Below, piece by piece: positions 15,633-16,042 of a stretch of DNA of 16,042 nucleotides. Every line of letters begins with the position of its first letter. Position 1 is the stretch's first letter. The position numbers and the translations under genes were made by a program. Source of the DNA: JBEKSX01 sp049516635 (GTDB lineage Bacteria; Bacteroidota; Ignavibacteria; Tepidaquicellales; OLB5); NCBI GenBank assembly GCA_049516635.1, contig JBEKSX010000069.1, positions 1 to 16,042 on the forward strand, written 5' to 3'. Under the pieces are notes generated by a model that did no database searches, was not told the DNA's origin, and worked only from the letters and a program-made list of their open reading frames with translations.

Positions 15633-15695
15633 AAATAATCATCATATAGTAAAATATCTAACTTAAAAATGACATTATAAATCGGATAAATAAAA

Positions 15696-16042
15696 ATGAA
15701 AAATAATAAAATTCGAAAAAGTTATTATCCTCATATATACTACATCCTGTTTCTCGCATTCTTTATATTTTCTTCGCTCCACCTCATGTGCAACAAACAG
15801 GAAAGTGTCCCACAGGTAGATTCCACTAAGAAAAATACATCTCCTAAAATACTCTTTGTCAAACAGGGAGAGGTTTATTTCGAAAATAAAGAGAATAAGC
15901 TTGTCAAAGGCATAGATGTAGAGATTGCCGATACAGATGATAAAAGGCATACGGGTTTAATGTACAGGGAAAGTATGGAAGATAACCAGGGAATGCTTTT
16001 TATATTTCCCTCGGAAGAACTTCAGGCTTTTTATATGAAGAA
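15696..16042 (+). CDS. DUF192 family protein, 3' end outside window
   Basis: Partial: 115 residues are visible before the window ends. The N-terminus has a basic start (KNNKIRKSYY) and a hydrophobic segment ending SSLHLMCNKQ, with cysteine 32 as a likely lipid-attachment or signal-cleavage site, although the lipobox is poor. The mature part shows the DUF192 signature: G-L-M-Y-R-E-S-M at about 87-94, then QGMLFIF, and FYMKN at the cut end (most members have FWMKN). The function of this family is not established; it is often exported. It begins 63 bases after uvrB, and I see no terminator between them, so cotranscription is possible. Confidence 0.85.
   Translation, partial: MKNNKIRKSYYPHIYYILFLAFFIFSSLHLMCNKQESVPQVDSTKKNTSPKILFVKQGEVYFENKENKLVKGIDVEIADTDDKRHTGLMYRESMEDNQGMLFIFPSEELQAFYMK

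Overview
The window looks like a piece of chromosome from a Gram-negative, AT-rich bacterium of the Bacteroidota/Chlorobiota branch; Ignavibacteria-like is my best guess, an inference. The grounds are an outer-membrane beta-barrel of the Bacteroidota type (DUF5723-like) followed by a probable lipoprotein, a ParA/Soj ATPase, a class I dihydroorotase, frequent non-ATG starts, and GC-rich inverted repeats in otherwise AT-rich gaps. I see no phage, transposase, CRISPR array or defence island. Most of the window is core metabolism and cell maintenance.

Layout, left to right. Positions 1-400 hold no gene but are rich in repeats: a GC-rich hairpin, a cluster of AAGTAAT words and a 12-base direct repeat. 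Next comes an initiator tRNA-Met on the minus strand with its own promoter and terminator. From 6556 down to 652 runs a tightly packed minus-strand operon: pyrC (dihydroorotase), an FAH-family hydrolase, a ParA-family ATPase, valS and a small secreted protein, ending at a strong terminator (610-633). The genes overlap by 4-8 bases or are about 20 bases apart. A tRNA-Val(CAC) sits just before pyrC, and a perfect 15-bp inverted repeat lies between them. Upstream is a second minus-strand pair, a CPBP intramembrane protease and cdsA, overlapping by 4 bases.

At 8519-8790 the strand changes in a divergent gap with two further inverted repeats. On the plus strand follow the outer-membrane barrel and the probable lipoprotein, ended by a strong terminator (11148-11173), then a gap with a poly-C/poly-G inverted repeat. 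After it come mazG (NTP pyrophosphohydrolase), dacB (PBP4-type peptidase), uvrB (excision repair) and the start of a DUF192 protein cut by the window edge.

Functionally the genes cover pyrimidine synthesis (pyrC), translation (valS, two tRNAs), phospholipid synthesis (cdsA), peptidoglycan processing (dacB), nucleotide-pool cleaning (mazG), DNA repair (uvrB) and envelope proteins. I found no clearly new multi-gene system. The points most worth checking are the hairpin at the pyrC start, the orphan ParA inside a metabolic operon, the intergenic repeat family, and the unassigned secreted proteins.
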